Assembly (NCBI RefSeq): GCF_900114975.1 | Contig: NZ_FOUU01000002.1 | Coordinates: 447,848 to 511,847, forward strand | Source of the DNA: Thermodesulforhabdus norvegica | GTDB lineage: Bacteria; Desulfobacterota; Syntrophobacteria; Syntrophobacterales; Thermodesulforhabdaceae | Direction: 5' to 3' | DNA: 64,000 nt | Shown here: piece by piece, positions 34,646 to 42,237 of the stretch | How positions within the stretch are numbered: the first letter of the stretch is position 1 | Layout: each line of letters starts with the position of its first letter | Notes under the pieces: model-generated | Seen by the model: the letters and a program-made list of their open reading frames with translations, nothing else | Database searches by the model: none | What the model was told of the DNA's origin: nothing | Translations under genes and position numbers: made by a program

Positions 34646-36208
34646 TTAAAACCCTCTCCGTGTGTGCCACGATGGGCCGTGTCGTGTTGCTCTAAATTCC
34701 ATTGGCGCTGCGGTGTAGGCGAGGCGGAAGGCCATCTCAAGGGCATCCGGGCCGTCGTCATGGTCGGCAAGGGGGTAGAAGCGGAGCTGGTCGAGGAGTG
34801 TCGTCTGCCGTGAGTCGAAGAGGATGACGCCGTTTTCGATGTGTGGCGCGAGGGATTCTATGCGGATCTCCTTGGCCGTTCGGTTCTTGATGCCCACGGC
34901 CGGGACGGGCGTGCCGGCCTCGAGGGATTTTTCGATCAGAATCGTCTTGAAGAGCTCCTGGAAGGCCACGGCCTCGATGCCCCACCCGACACAGCGGTAT
35001 TTCCGCTGCAAGCGGATGATCCTGTCGATCGTCTTCACGGGATCGTAGCGGCCGATGTCGGCCTCGAGCACGTAGATCTTCCCGGTCTTCGGCTCGCGCC
35101 CGACGACGATTATGGCCGTGAAGTCACCGCGACGCTTTCCGAGCGCCGGGTCGACGGCGCCGTAGCAGACGAGGTTTTTGGTGCGTTGTGACACGTAAAA
35201 TGAGAAATTCTTAAACACAGCCTGCTCTTCATCGAGCGGCTCGTTTTGCATTTCGGCCGAAAATGTAGTCGGGGATGCGGCACGGTAGCACATGAGGTCG
35301 TAAAGCGGTTGCACCTCGGGCCAGAGCACCTCTGCGCCGCTATCCATTTTTTCACGTCGTGTTTCGTAGAATTTGCGTGCTGCCTCTTTGTCCTCACGCC
35401 AGATGCGCTCCCATCTCTCCCACAGGTCCATGCGTTTCGGGAGACTGATCAATGCCTTGAACTTGTGAAACTCAAAGTCGGACCGTTTTTTGAGACGCAT
35501 CATCAGGGAATCGTAGTGCAGGATCGTGCCGATGTAGAGATATGCGGCGGAGCCGTCAGGTGGTCCGAGAAACAAAATGGACCGCTCGAACCAGTTCTGG
35601 AGCTTGTCACGCTGTTCTTTTGTGCGGACGTTTTCGTCGTTTTCCAGGTCGTCTAAAATGATCAGCTCAGGACGATAGCCTCTATAATTTGCGCCCCTGA
35701 TTCTCTTGCCCGAGCCGTAGATTTTAATCTTGATCCTGTTTTTAGTGACAATTTCCTCTGCCTGCCAGGTATGTCCAGGCCCGGTGGCATCGGGAAAGTC
35801 TTTTGAAAGTCGGGGGTTTTCTTCAAGCTCGATTTTTATGGCCTCAAGGGAGTTCTTTGCCTGGTCTATTGTGTCGGATATGAGAATGGCGAAGTGAATT
35901 CTCTCCGACACGATACACCAGACAAGAAAAACTCTTGCAAGTGTCGTTTTTGCATTCCCGCGAGGGGCGGCAATGAGGATCCGATCGCCTGCTTTGATGT
36001 TCTGAGCCCTTTCAAAGAAAAAACGATGAAATGCGCTTGGCGGAGCCTCAAGCAGGTGGGGGAAGTAAGTCCTGGCGAAGAAGGCGAAATCATGTTTTGC
36101 CCGGAGTATCCGTTCTTCACGCTCCGCGTCCGAGAGAGCCTCAAGCTGTTTCAGCTTCTGCTTGAGCAGATCGAATTTCTCGTTGAGGAGCCGTCTCTGT
36201 AGCCTCAC
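34646..36208 (-). CDS. Terminase large subunit, Mu gp28-like
   Basis: DNA-packaging motor of 520 residues. The ATPase has Walker A APRGNAKTT and Walker B LIILDDLEND, and the RNase-H-like nuclease begins GAVDPALGKRRGDFTAII with catalytic aspartates. The gene is complete. Its sequence contains, at 35189-35208, an 18/20 match to the prophage end motif, so one stretch of coding DNA has a second signal. It overlaps the DUF1804 gene by 4 bp. Confidence 0.92.
   Translation of the reverse strand: MRLQRRLLNEKFDLLKQKLKQLEALSDAEREERILRAKHDFAFFARTYFPHLLEAPPSAFHRFFFERAQNIKAGDRILIAAPRGNAKTTLARVFLVWCIVSERIHFAILISDTIDQAKNSLEAIKIELEENPRLSKDFPDATGPGHTWQAEEIVTKNRIKIKIYGSGKRIRGANYRGYRPELIILDDLENDENVRTKEQRDKLQNWFERSILFLGPPDGSAAYLYIGTILHYDSLMMRLKKRSDFEFHKFKALISLPKRMDLWERWERIWREDKEAARKFYETRREKMDSGAEVLWPEVQPLYDLMCYRAASPTTFSAEMQNEPLDEEQAVFKNFSFYVSQRTKNLVCYGAVDPALGKRRGDFTAIIVVGREPKTGKIYVLEADIGRYDPVKTIDRIIRLQRKYRCVGWGIEAVAFQELFKTILIEKSLEAGTPVPAVGIKNRTAKEIRIESLAPHIENGVILFDSRQTTLLDQLRFYPLADHDDGPDALEMAFRLAYTAAPMEFRATRHGPSWHTRRGF
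35182..35208 (+). repeat. Internal copy of the prophage end motif
   Basis: TGACACGTAAAATGAGAAAT at 35189-35208 differs from the right-end consensus TGACACGTAAAATGCGAAAA at two of 20 positions. It is preceded by TGCGTTG (35182-35188), so it has TG exactly seven bases upstream like the real termini. It has the same orientation as the left end and lies within the terminase gene. It may be a cryptic end or an internal regulatory site for the transposase or repressor. Confidence 0.7.
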
Positions 36209-36681
36209 TGTGCGACCCTCCGCTTGATCTCCTCCAGTTCGTCGATGAGAAATTCGACGATATCCTTCCGTCCCTTTTCGGCTGCTAATGTAGCTATGGT
36301 GTCGACAGTCTTTCGAATGACTTCGACCTGGGCGAGTTCTGGTTCTGCTTTTCTAGCAGCGTTCATCAGTTTGTGATAGATGGCAGTGTATTTTTCGATG
36401 ATTTCGAGGCGCTTTTCGGGGTCGCATGCGTGGATGAGGTCACGATCCCGGTCCAGCGTTTCGAAGATGGCCATCAGGAATGCCCGTTGTTTCTTGCGGT
36501 AGGTCTCTTCGTCCAGGTCGTGCTCGATGCGGAGGCGCTCCCAGTCGATGCCGCGTTTAAGGTCGAGCTTTTTCCATCGGTAAACGGTCCGAGTGCTCAC
36601 GTTGAGCGTGTGGGCAATGTCCGCTATTGAGCGCCCGTCTTTCGTGTAGAGTTCCCGGGCAATCTGTGCTTTCGATCCCAT
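36205..36681 (-). CDS. DUF1804 phage protein, Mu gp27-like (terminase small subunit candidate)
   Basis: 158 residues. The N-terminus is a helix-turn-helix (ARELYTKDGRSIADIAHTLN, then VSTRTVYRWKK), as in DUF1804 and small terminase subunits. The rest is helical, with many charged residues. By its place directly before the large terminase it probably recognises the prophage end for packaging. Confidence 0.85.
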   Translation of the reverse strand: MGSKAQIARELYTKDGRSIADIAHTLNVSTRTVYRWKKLDLKRGIDWERLRIEHDLDEETYRKKQRAFLMAIFETLDRDRDLIHACDPEKRLEIIEKYTAIYHKLMNAARKAEPELAQVEVIRKTVDTIATLAAEKGRKDIVEFLIDELEEIKRRVAQ

Positions 36682-36686
36682 GATCC

Positions 36687-36899
36687 CTATTTCAGGAGTT
36701 CAATCACGGCTTTAAGCTTTGCCGCTGTTATTGACAGTCCTGCTCCGAGCGCACCCATGAGCAGGCTCTTGCCTTCCAGGTATCGGACGCGACCACGGAT
36801 TTCCCGCATGTCTATCTTCAGCTCACCGATGTCTTCGTGCATGGCTTCTAGTTTTGCCTCGATTCGTCCGAGCACGTTGTCATACTTGCATTCATGCAT
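36687..36899 (-). CDS. Small phage protein with coiled coil and membrane-like segment
   Basis: 70 residues. An N-terminal amphipathic helix (VLGRIEAKLEAMHEDIGELK) is followed by a glycine/alanine-rich hydrophobic segment (LLMGALGAGLSITAAKL). This resembles XhlA-type membrane-associated phage proteins or the DUF2730/Mu gp26 group at the same place. The ribosome site GGAGG lies directly before the ATG. It is the first gene of the leftward module. Confidence 0.6.
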   Translation of the reverse strand: MHECKYDNVLGRIEAKLEAMHEDIGELKIDMREIRGRVRYLEGKSLLMGALGAGLSITAAKLKAVIELLK

Positions 36900-37058
36900 G
36901 ATGCCTCCCTCCTTGCCTGTCTCGTTTTAGCATATAACAGCGTCAGCGATGTTTGTTCAGGAAAAACGAATGCTTGTGCAGAAAGTGTCTCATCCTGTGC
37001 AGGCTCACAATGTTGTTGCTTTGCACAGGGCTATAATCAGCACAACAAGGAGGAGAGT
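36900..37058. promoter_or_regulatory. Divergent promoter region between the two late modules
   Basis: The 159 bp separate the leftward head-packaging genes from the rightward capsid/tail genes. On the plus strand TATAAT is perfect at 37032-37037, with only a weak -35 at 37009. Three CTGTGCA-like half sites (TTGTGCAG near 36974, CTGTGCAG near 36995, and the inverted TTGCACAG near 37021) could bind a late activator like Mu C. A long frame from 36894 crosses this region but lacks coding character. Confidence 0.5.
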
Positions 37059-38261
37059 ATGCGTCTGAACCGCAAGGCCTATTCGCATGCCAGGAGCCTC
37101 ATTGAGGCAGGGAAGGTAGATCAGTCGTCAAAATGGTCATTCACAACGGAGGACGAAAACAAACTGCTCGGCGATCCGCCGGATTGGGAGCGGTACGGGA
37201 AGTGGTTTTTGGGAGTTGACCCGGAGGCAGATGCTGAAACCAAAGCACATTACAAATACCCTTTCGGGAAGGGCGGGAAGCTGTACCGCTCGGCTCTCCG
37301 GGCGATTCGCTCAAGATCGGCTCAGCACGGCCATGAGGACATATTCGAGGCCTCCGGGAAGCTGCTGGAGATGCTTGACGCAGAGAAAGAGAAGAACAGG
37401 TGCGGTAGCCTGGAGTTCAATGCTTATGAGCCGGGCAGACCGGTGATGGTGCTGCCTCTGGGCGAAGTTCGCGGGAGAGACGGCAGGTACTGGATTCTTG
37501 AAAGAGACGACGCAGAGCGGATTGTTGAGCAGATAAAGGCTAACGGCGTGGATATAGTGCTGGATTTTGACCACAGGACTTACGACTACCCATCAGACGG
37601 AAGGGCGGCCGGCTGGTTCCTGGCCGATTCTTTTGAAGTGCAGGAGGACGGCATATATGCCCTGCTTGAGCTGACCGAGGCAGGCAAACAGGCGGTGGAG
37701 AGCAGGGAATACAGGTATCTATCGCCTGCGTTCTGGAGTCAGGGGACGCGGATTCTTGAGCTCGAGAGCGTCGGGCTCACGAATATTCCAAACATTCCGG
37801 CCATTCCGGCACTGAACAAAAAGGAGGGCACAATGAATGATGATCTGAAGAGAGAAATAAACGCTCTAAAAGAGCGAAACGAAACGCTGGAAAGGGAGCT
37901 CAATGCGGTGAAGACGGAGCGAGATCAGGCGTTGCTTGAGATTAACAAGCTAAAAGGGGAGCTTGAAGAGTTTAAGAAGAAGGAGCTTGAGAGGGAAATA
38001 AACGAATTGGTTGAGAAGGCAATTGCAGACGGAAAACTCGCTCCGGCCCAGAAGGAGACGGCAATCAAGCTCGGGCTGAATTCAAAGGAGCTTCTCGAAG
38101 AGCTCATAAACTCAAGCCCTTATGACTTCAGAAAGCTCTCCGTGCCGCAGGCCAGAGATTCTCAGGACGACAACAATCACGGGCTTGACGATGCAACACT
38201 TCAGGTCTGCAGGATGCTCGGGCTGAAGCCCGAAGATGTAGCAAAACACGCAGCCAGCTAA
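37059..38261 (+). CDS. Mu gpI-like prohead protease with scaffold tail and N-terminal extension
   Basis: 400 residues from ATG 37059 (ribosome site AAGGAGGAGAG). Residues 1 to about 110 form a domain (DWERYGKWFLGVD, then YKYPFGKGGKLYRSALRAIR) that is often separate or N-terminal in Mu-like prophages. Residues about 115-250 are the gpI protease (VLDFDHRTYDY, then EYRYLSPAFW, LTNIPNIPAIPALN). From 255 on comes a long coiled coil (LKERNETLERELNAVKTERD), the scaffold part corresponding to Mu gpZ. It cuts capsid precursors during head maturation. Confidence 0.88.
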   Translation: MRLNRKAYSHARSLIEAGKVDQSSKWSFTTEDENKLLGDPPDWERYGKWFLGVDPEADAETKAHYKYPFGKGGKLYRSALRAIRSRSAQHGHEDIFEASGKLLEMLDAEKEKNRCGSLEFNAYEPGRPVMVLPLGEVRGRDGRYWILERDDAERIVEQIKANGVDIVLDFDHRTYDYPSDGRAAGWFLADSFEVQEDGIYALLELTEAGKQAVESREYRYLSPAFWSQGTRILELESVGLTNIPNIPAIPALNKKEGTMNDDLKREINALKERNETLERELNAVKTERDQALLEINKLKGELEEFKKKELEREINELVEKAIADGKLAPAQKETAIKLGLNSKELLEELINSSPYDFRKLSVPQARDSQDDNNHGLDDATLQVCRMLGLKPEDVAKHAAS

Positions 38262-38273
38262 GGAGGGGAATAA

Positions 38274-38690
38274 ATGGCTTTAACGGCAGATAGAGACACT
38301 CCACAGGTGGTGCCGAGCTATTCATTTCTACGAGAATTCCCGGTTGCCGCTGGCAAAACTATTTATGCCGGGGGGCTGGTGGTGCTGAAAAACGGCTATG
38401 CCGAGCCGGGGAGCACTGCAACGGGCCTGGTCGCTGTCGGGAGGGCAGAGGAATACGTGGACAACTCGGGCGGTCAGAACGGAGATGTGACGGTAAGGGT
38501 CCGTCGCGGCATCTTTCGCTACGGAAACTCGGCAGACACAGACGCAATCACCAGGACGGATATCGGCTCACAATGCTACGTCGTTGATGACGAGACGGTG
38601 GCAAAGACGGACGGCACGGGGACACGCTCCGTGGCGGGCAAGGTCTTCGACGTCGATGACGAAGGCGTCTGGGTAGAATTTACGAACTAA
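38274..38690 (+). CDS. Capsid decoration/cement protein, DUF2190-like
   Basis: 138 residues, almost all beta-strand and turn, between protease and major capsid gene. GKTIYAGGLVVLKNGYAEPG and the regular glycine pattern match DUF2190 capsid cement proteins, which bind the outside of the mature shell. The ribosome site is AGGAGG. Confidence 0.78.
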   Translation: MALTADRDTPQVVPSYSFLREFPVAAGKTIYAGGLVVLKNGYAEPGSTATGLVAVGRAEEYVDNSGGQNGDVTVRVRRGIFRYGNSADTDAITRTDIGSQCYVVDDETVAKTDGTGTRSVAGKVFDVDDEGVWVEFTN

Positions 38691-38702
38691 GGAGGGGGGC
38701 GG

Positions 38703-39578
38703 ATGGTCATCAATCAGCAAACGCTGCAGGCGATATACGTAAACTTCAAGACGATCTTCAAGCAGAGGCTTGAGATAACAGAAACATTTTGGGAACGGAT
38801 TGCGACTAGAGTACCTTCGACGACAAAGCAAAACGACTACAAGTGGCTCGGCTCATTTCCGATGCTGCGGGAATGGATCGGCGAGCGTCAGGTGCGGAAC
38901 CTCGCGGCTTACGACTACTCGATCAAGAATAAGAACTTTGAAAGCACGGTGGGTATCGATCGCGACGACATTGAAGACGACAACCTGGGCGTTTATGTGC
39001 CCATGATCGAGCAGCTTGCAGACTCTGCGAAGAAGCACCCGGACATGCTGGTTTTCGGGCTGTTGAAGAACGGGTTCACAGAGAAGTGCTATGACGGCAA
39101 GCCATTCTTCAGCGATCAGCACAAGATCGGGAAGACCACCTATTCGAACTTCCAGGATGGCACGGGAAATCCCTGGTTCCTGCTCGACGTCACGAAGCCG
39201 CTGAAGCCGCTCATCGTGCAGATACGCAGAGAGCCGGAATTCCAGGCAATGGACAGCCCTGACGACTACAACGTTTTTACACGAAGAGAATTTCTCTACG
39301 GCGTGGACTACCGCGGAAACGCCGGGTACGGCTTCTGGCAGCAGGCCTTCGGAAGTAAAGCTGATCTTACAGTCGATAACTACAAGGCGGCCAGGGCGGC
39401 AATGCAGTCCTACAAGAACGAGGAGGGCGTGCCGCTGGACATTCGACCAAGTTTGCTTGTTGTCGGTCCGTCGAATGAAGCGGCTGCGAGAGAGATTTTG
39501 AGCAGCGAACAAATTAACGGGTCAACAAATGTCTGGCGAGGCACGGCGGATCTGCTGGTCGTGCCCTGGCTGGATTGA
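38703..39578 (+). CDS. Major capsid protein, Mu gpT-like
   Basis: 291 residues. The start TIFKQRLEITETFWERIATR and the SFPMLREWIGERQVRNL block are typical of Mu gpT, as is DRDDIEDDNLGVYVPMIEQL. It forms the HK97-fold shell. It ends with a TGATG overlap into the holin-like gene. Confidence 0.94.
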   Translation: MVINQQTLQAIYVNFKTIFKQRLEITETFWERIATRVPSTTKQNDYKWLGSFPMLREWIGERQVRNLAAYDYSIKNKNFESTVGIDRDDIEDDNLGVYVPMIEQLADSAKKHPDMLVFGLLKNGFTEKCYDGKPFFSDQHKIGKTTYSNFQDGTGNPWFLLDVTKPLKPLIVQIRREPEFQAMDSPDDYNVFTRREFLYGVDYRGNAGYGFWQQAFGSKADLTVDNYKAARAAMQSYKNEEGVPLDIRPSLLVVGPSNEAAAREILSSEQINGSTNVWRGTADLLVVPWLD

Positions 39579-39862
39579 TGAGGCATGAGATGTGGCTCCG
39601 GATCATTAAGGAAATCTTCGATGTGGGCCATGATATCACCCAGCACAAGCGCTGGTACACAAGCAAAACGATCTGGTTCAACGTGCTCGTGCTCTGTTTC
39701 GACGTCCTTGCGAAGCTCTGGCACGAACTGCCCGTCACGGGCGAGGAGATCGATGCTCTTGCTCTCGGTCTTGCTGCTTGCGGCAACATCCTGCTGCGCT
39801 TCCGTACGAGGCGACCGGTGGTGCTGCGCGCCGGGCGGGTATCCACTGGTGGCGATAGATGA
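39578..39862 (+). CDS. Holin-like small membrane protein
   Basis: 94 residues with two hydrophobic stretches (TIWFNVLVLCFDVLAKLW and ALALGLAACGNILLRF). The WYTSKTIWFN entry to the first helix is common in phage holins of this size. The start ATG 39578 overlaps the gpT stop (TGATG). It is the first gene of a lysis cassette placed between capsid and gp36-like genes. Confidence 0.6.
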   Translation: MRHEMWLRIIKEIFDVGHDITQHKRWYTSKTIWFNVLVLCFDVLAKLWHELPVTGEEIDALALGLAACGNILLRFRTRRPVVLRAGRVSTGGDR

Positions 39863-39924
39863 GGGCACTGAGCAATATGAGGTGAGGGGAGCCTATTTCG
39901 GCGTGACCTGCCGGGAGGAAATCT

Positions 39925-40212
39925 ATGGGGAGAATACGAGCATGGTTGCTTCGGTGCTTGGGCGCATTGGGCGATTTTTTGCGGGCCTTGTTCGCAAGGG
40001 GGATCGCGTCAGAGCTGGAGCGATTGCTCCCGATCGCCCTGGAAGCGGTGCGAGTAATGGGGGATCAAAACTTGAGCGGAGAAGAAAAACGAGTCAGAGC
40101 AGCGCAGTTGATCAGAGAGCGCACAATGCAGGCCCAGTGGATGGTGGCAGCGGACCTTATAAACCTTGCAATCGAAATGTCAGTCCAGAAGTGGAAGGCC
40201 GAGCAGAATTGA
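39925..40212 (+). CDS. LL-H-holin-like phage protein
   Basis: 95 residues with a weakly hydrophobic N-terminus (WLLRCLGALGDFLRALFA) and a helical remainder (LLPIALEAVRVM, then LSGEEKRVRAAQLIRERT). This layout recalls phage holins of the LL-H family. The ribosome site GGGAGGAAATCT sits before ATG 39925. It overlaps the endolysin start by a few bases if that begins at TTG 40209. Confidence 0.5.
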   Translation: MGRIRAWLLRCLGALGDFLRALFARGIASELERLLPIALEAVRVMGDQNLSGEEKRVRAAQLIRERTMQAQWMVAADLINLAIEMSVQKWKAEQN

Positions 40213-40217
40213 AAGAC

Positions 40218-40667
40218 ATGGGCTTCGCTATAAGGGACTGGTACGTGAGCGAAGATGCTCGCTACATGGCCGCAACGATATATGGCGAAGCCCGAGGCGA
40301 GTCGCTGGAGGGCCAGGTTGCGGTGGCCTTCGTCATACGAAACCGATCCGCCACGCGAAACATGACACCACGGGAGGTTGTTTTACAACCCTTCCAGTTT
40401 TCGTGCTGGAACCCCTATGACCCGAATCGTCCGATTTGCGAGCAAGTCGTGGATCGGTGGGACGAGATGTTCCGCAGGCTCAGGGGGGTGCGGCAGTGCT
40501 GGTGGGTGGCGGTGGGCGTCATGGCCGGCCTGCTTTGCGACCCGACAAACGGTGCGACACACTACCTCACAAAACGCCTGTACTTCTCCGAGCTCTGCCC
40601 GGATTGGGCTCATCGCCTCACGGAGAGGGCCCACATCGGCAAACACATATTTCTGGGTGAGGCCTGA
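40218..40667 (+). CDS. SleB-type cell wall hydrolase (endolysin)
   Basis: About 149 residues. YMAATIYGEARGESLEGQVA carries the catalytic glutamate of the Hydrolase_2/SleB family, with VAFVIRNRSATRN and FQFSCWNP following as in family members. It would cut glycan strands of peptidoglycan at lysis. The start is ATG 40218 or TTG 40209 (better Shine-Dalgarno distance). There is no signal peptide, so it needs one of the holin-like proteins upstream. Confidence 0.83.
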   Translation: MGFAIRDWYVSEDARYMAATIYGEARGESLEGQVAVAFVIRNRSATRNMTPREVVLQPFQFSCWNPYDPNRPICEQVVDRWDEMFRRLRGVRQCWWVAVGVMAGLLCDPTNGATHYLTKRLYFSELCPDWAHRLTERAHIGKHIFLGEA

Positions 40668-40668
40668 G

Positions 40669-41073
40669 ATGTACTGTACAATTGACGACATACGACACAT
40701 GCTCGACGAGCATGAGCTCGTCGAGCTAACAGATGATGAAGGATCGGAGACGATAGATACGGCAGTAGTCGAAAGCGCAATATCTGATGCGTGTTCCCTC
40801 ATAGATTCATATTGTGCCGGGCGATATTCGGTGCCCTTCGATCCGGTTCCGACCGTCATCCGTCAGTTGGCGGTGGACCTAGCGATTTATAACCTCTACA
40901 GCAGGCGCGGCGATGCAGTTCCGGAGAACAGGGTGTTGAGGCAGCAAAACGCTCTGAAGCTGCTCGATCGCATTGCATCTGGCCGGATCACAATTGGAGA
41001 GGCTTCAGGGGGCAGCGTTGCTTATGTTTCTGAAAAGCGGCGCTTCACGAGCAGTGCGATGAGGGACTTCTGA
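40669..41073 (+). CDS. DUF1320 head-tail connector, Mu gp36-like
   Basis: 134 residues. MYCTIDDIRHML at the start, SAISDACSLIDSYCAGRY and the VRQLAVDLAIYNLYSRR-type block (IRQLAVDLAIYNLYSRR) are the DUF1320 signature. It sits between capsid and tail in the particle. It overlaps the next gene by one base (stop/start TGATG). Confidence 0.9.
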   Translation: MYCTIDDIRHMLDEHELVELTDDEGSETIDTAVVESAISDACSLIDSYCAGRYSVPFDPVPTVIRQLAVDLAIYNLYSRRGDAVPENRVLRQQNALKLLDRIASGRITIGEASGGSVAYVSEKRRFTSSAMRDF

Positions 41074-41495
41074 TGTTTAACATTATTGACATCGAAAATG
41101 CTTTCCTGGCCGCTCTGGAAACTTTGAAATCGGAGGGGGTGCTTACCCTCGAAAGCTACGCAGAGAAACTGGGCGCAGAGGATGTGAGGCGGCAGGTGCA
41201 ACGACTGCCGGCGGTTTTTGTTGTTTGGAACGGATCGAGGTTCGAAACCGCAAACAGGGCTGATTATGTCACGGTTTCGGTCTCAATTCTGGTCTGTGAC
41301 AGAAGTTTAAGGGATGAGGTGGATGCACGGCGTGGCGCATACGGCATCATGGACAGGGTCAGAGAGATACTGCACATGCGGTATCTCGAGGGGCTTGGCA
41401 CTGCGCAATGCAGCAGAGAGTTCATATTGTCTGCTGCAAAGCAGATTGTCGTATGCGCTGCGGAATATGAAATAAAGCTGGTTAAGACAAGATAA
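41073..41495 (+). CDS. DUF1834 phage protein, Mu gp37-like
   Basis: 140 residues. It begins IIDIENAFLAALETLK and has a central beta pattern (VTVSVSILVCDRSLRD) and ARRGAYGIMDRVREIL, all usual for DUF1834. It is predicted as a tail terminator or neck protein by analogy with Mu. Confidence 0.85.
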   Translation: MFNIIDIENAFLAALETLKSEGVLTLESYAEKLGAEDVRRQVQRLPAVFVVWNGSRFETANRADYVTVSVSILVCDRSLRDEVDARRGAYGIMDRVREILHMRYLEGLGTAQCSREFILSAAKQIVVCAAEYEIKLVKTR

Positions 41496-41507
41496 GGAGG
41501 TTAGAAG

Positions 41508-42236
41508 ATGGCAGGTTTTATCGGTGAGGGGACGATCCTTATAGACCGTGACATGAATAAGAAATATGTCAGGGTCGCGAATGCACCGTCGTTCATCATC
41601 GACGAGACAGACTCAGAAGTAAAAGTGCGGTATTCAAAAGCTCGCGACACGTATGGACAGGCGCTGGATCGACTGGCGCTACCTCGTCCAGCCAAGATAT
41701 CTATGGTCTGGGATGACATAGATGTCGAGACGCTTGCGATAGCCCTGCGAGGGTTGGTGGATACAGATACGGACTCCGGCACGGTAAGTGACGAGGTAGT
41801 GGTGGCTGCATTAGAATACTGGATCGATCTGGAGCATAGAAACATATCCGATGTGGTCGTGACTGACCAGAACGGGACGACGACCTATGTGCTGGACATT
41901 GACTATAAGATCAACCCGCGTCTTGGAATGATCTATTGCCTGCCAGGCGGCTCGATCACTGAGGGAGAAACTCTGAAGGTTTCCTATACCTATGCACCGC
42001 TGTCAAACAGGATCATACGTGCATCGCGTGTTGCAGAGATCGAATGTGCGATCAAATTCGATGGAAAAAATCGTGTGACGGGCAAAGACTGCATTATAGA
42101 AGCTCCGTGGGCCAAGCTTAGTCCCAAGTCGCCAGTGGACTTTCTATCGGACGACTTCACAAAACTGGAGCTAGAAGGGCTGCTTCTGACGGCACCTGGT
42201 TATACGGAGCCCTATATTGTGCTGCCTGTAGAATAA
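41508..42236 (+). CDS. Tail tube candidate
   Basis: 242 residues, directly before the tape measure gene where tail-tube proteins lie. The N-terminal half is beta-rich. Residues about 115-165 contain a module (TTYVLDIDYKINPRLGMIYC to LKVSYTYAPL) like the Y-x-DY...G-I-x-Y strand pattern used in phage virion proteins. No sheath gene is present, so it would build a flexible tube. The ribosome site is AAGGAGG. Confidence 0.65.
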   Translation: MAGFIGEGTILIDRDMNKKYVRVANAPSFIIDETDSEVKVRYSKARDTYGQALDRLALPRPAKISMVWDDIDVETLAIALRGLVDTDTDSGTVSDEVVVAALEYWIDLEHRNISDVVVTDQNGTTTYVLDIDYKINPRLGMIYCLPGGSITEGETLKVSYTYAPLSNRIIRASRVAEIECAIKFDGKNRVTGKDCIIEAPWAKLSPKSPVDFLSDDFTKLELEGLLLTAPGYTEPYIVLPVE

Positions 42237-42237
42237 T

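Noticed and set aside
36894-37058. In-frame N-terminal extension of the protease ORF
   Set aside because: It has a cysteine/serine-rich composition unlike a protein family, covers the divergent promoter region, and the ATG at 37059 has a perfect ribosome site.
39585-40217. Long 5' part of the ORF that ends as the SleB-type hydrolase
   Set aside because: It is mostly a shadow of the holin-like genes in other frames; only the part from 40209/40218 matches the hydrolase family. A possible embedded spanin is listed only as a weak finding.
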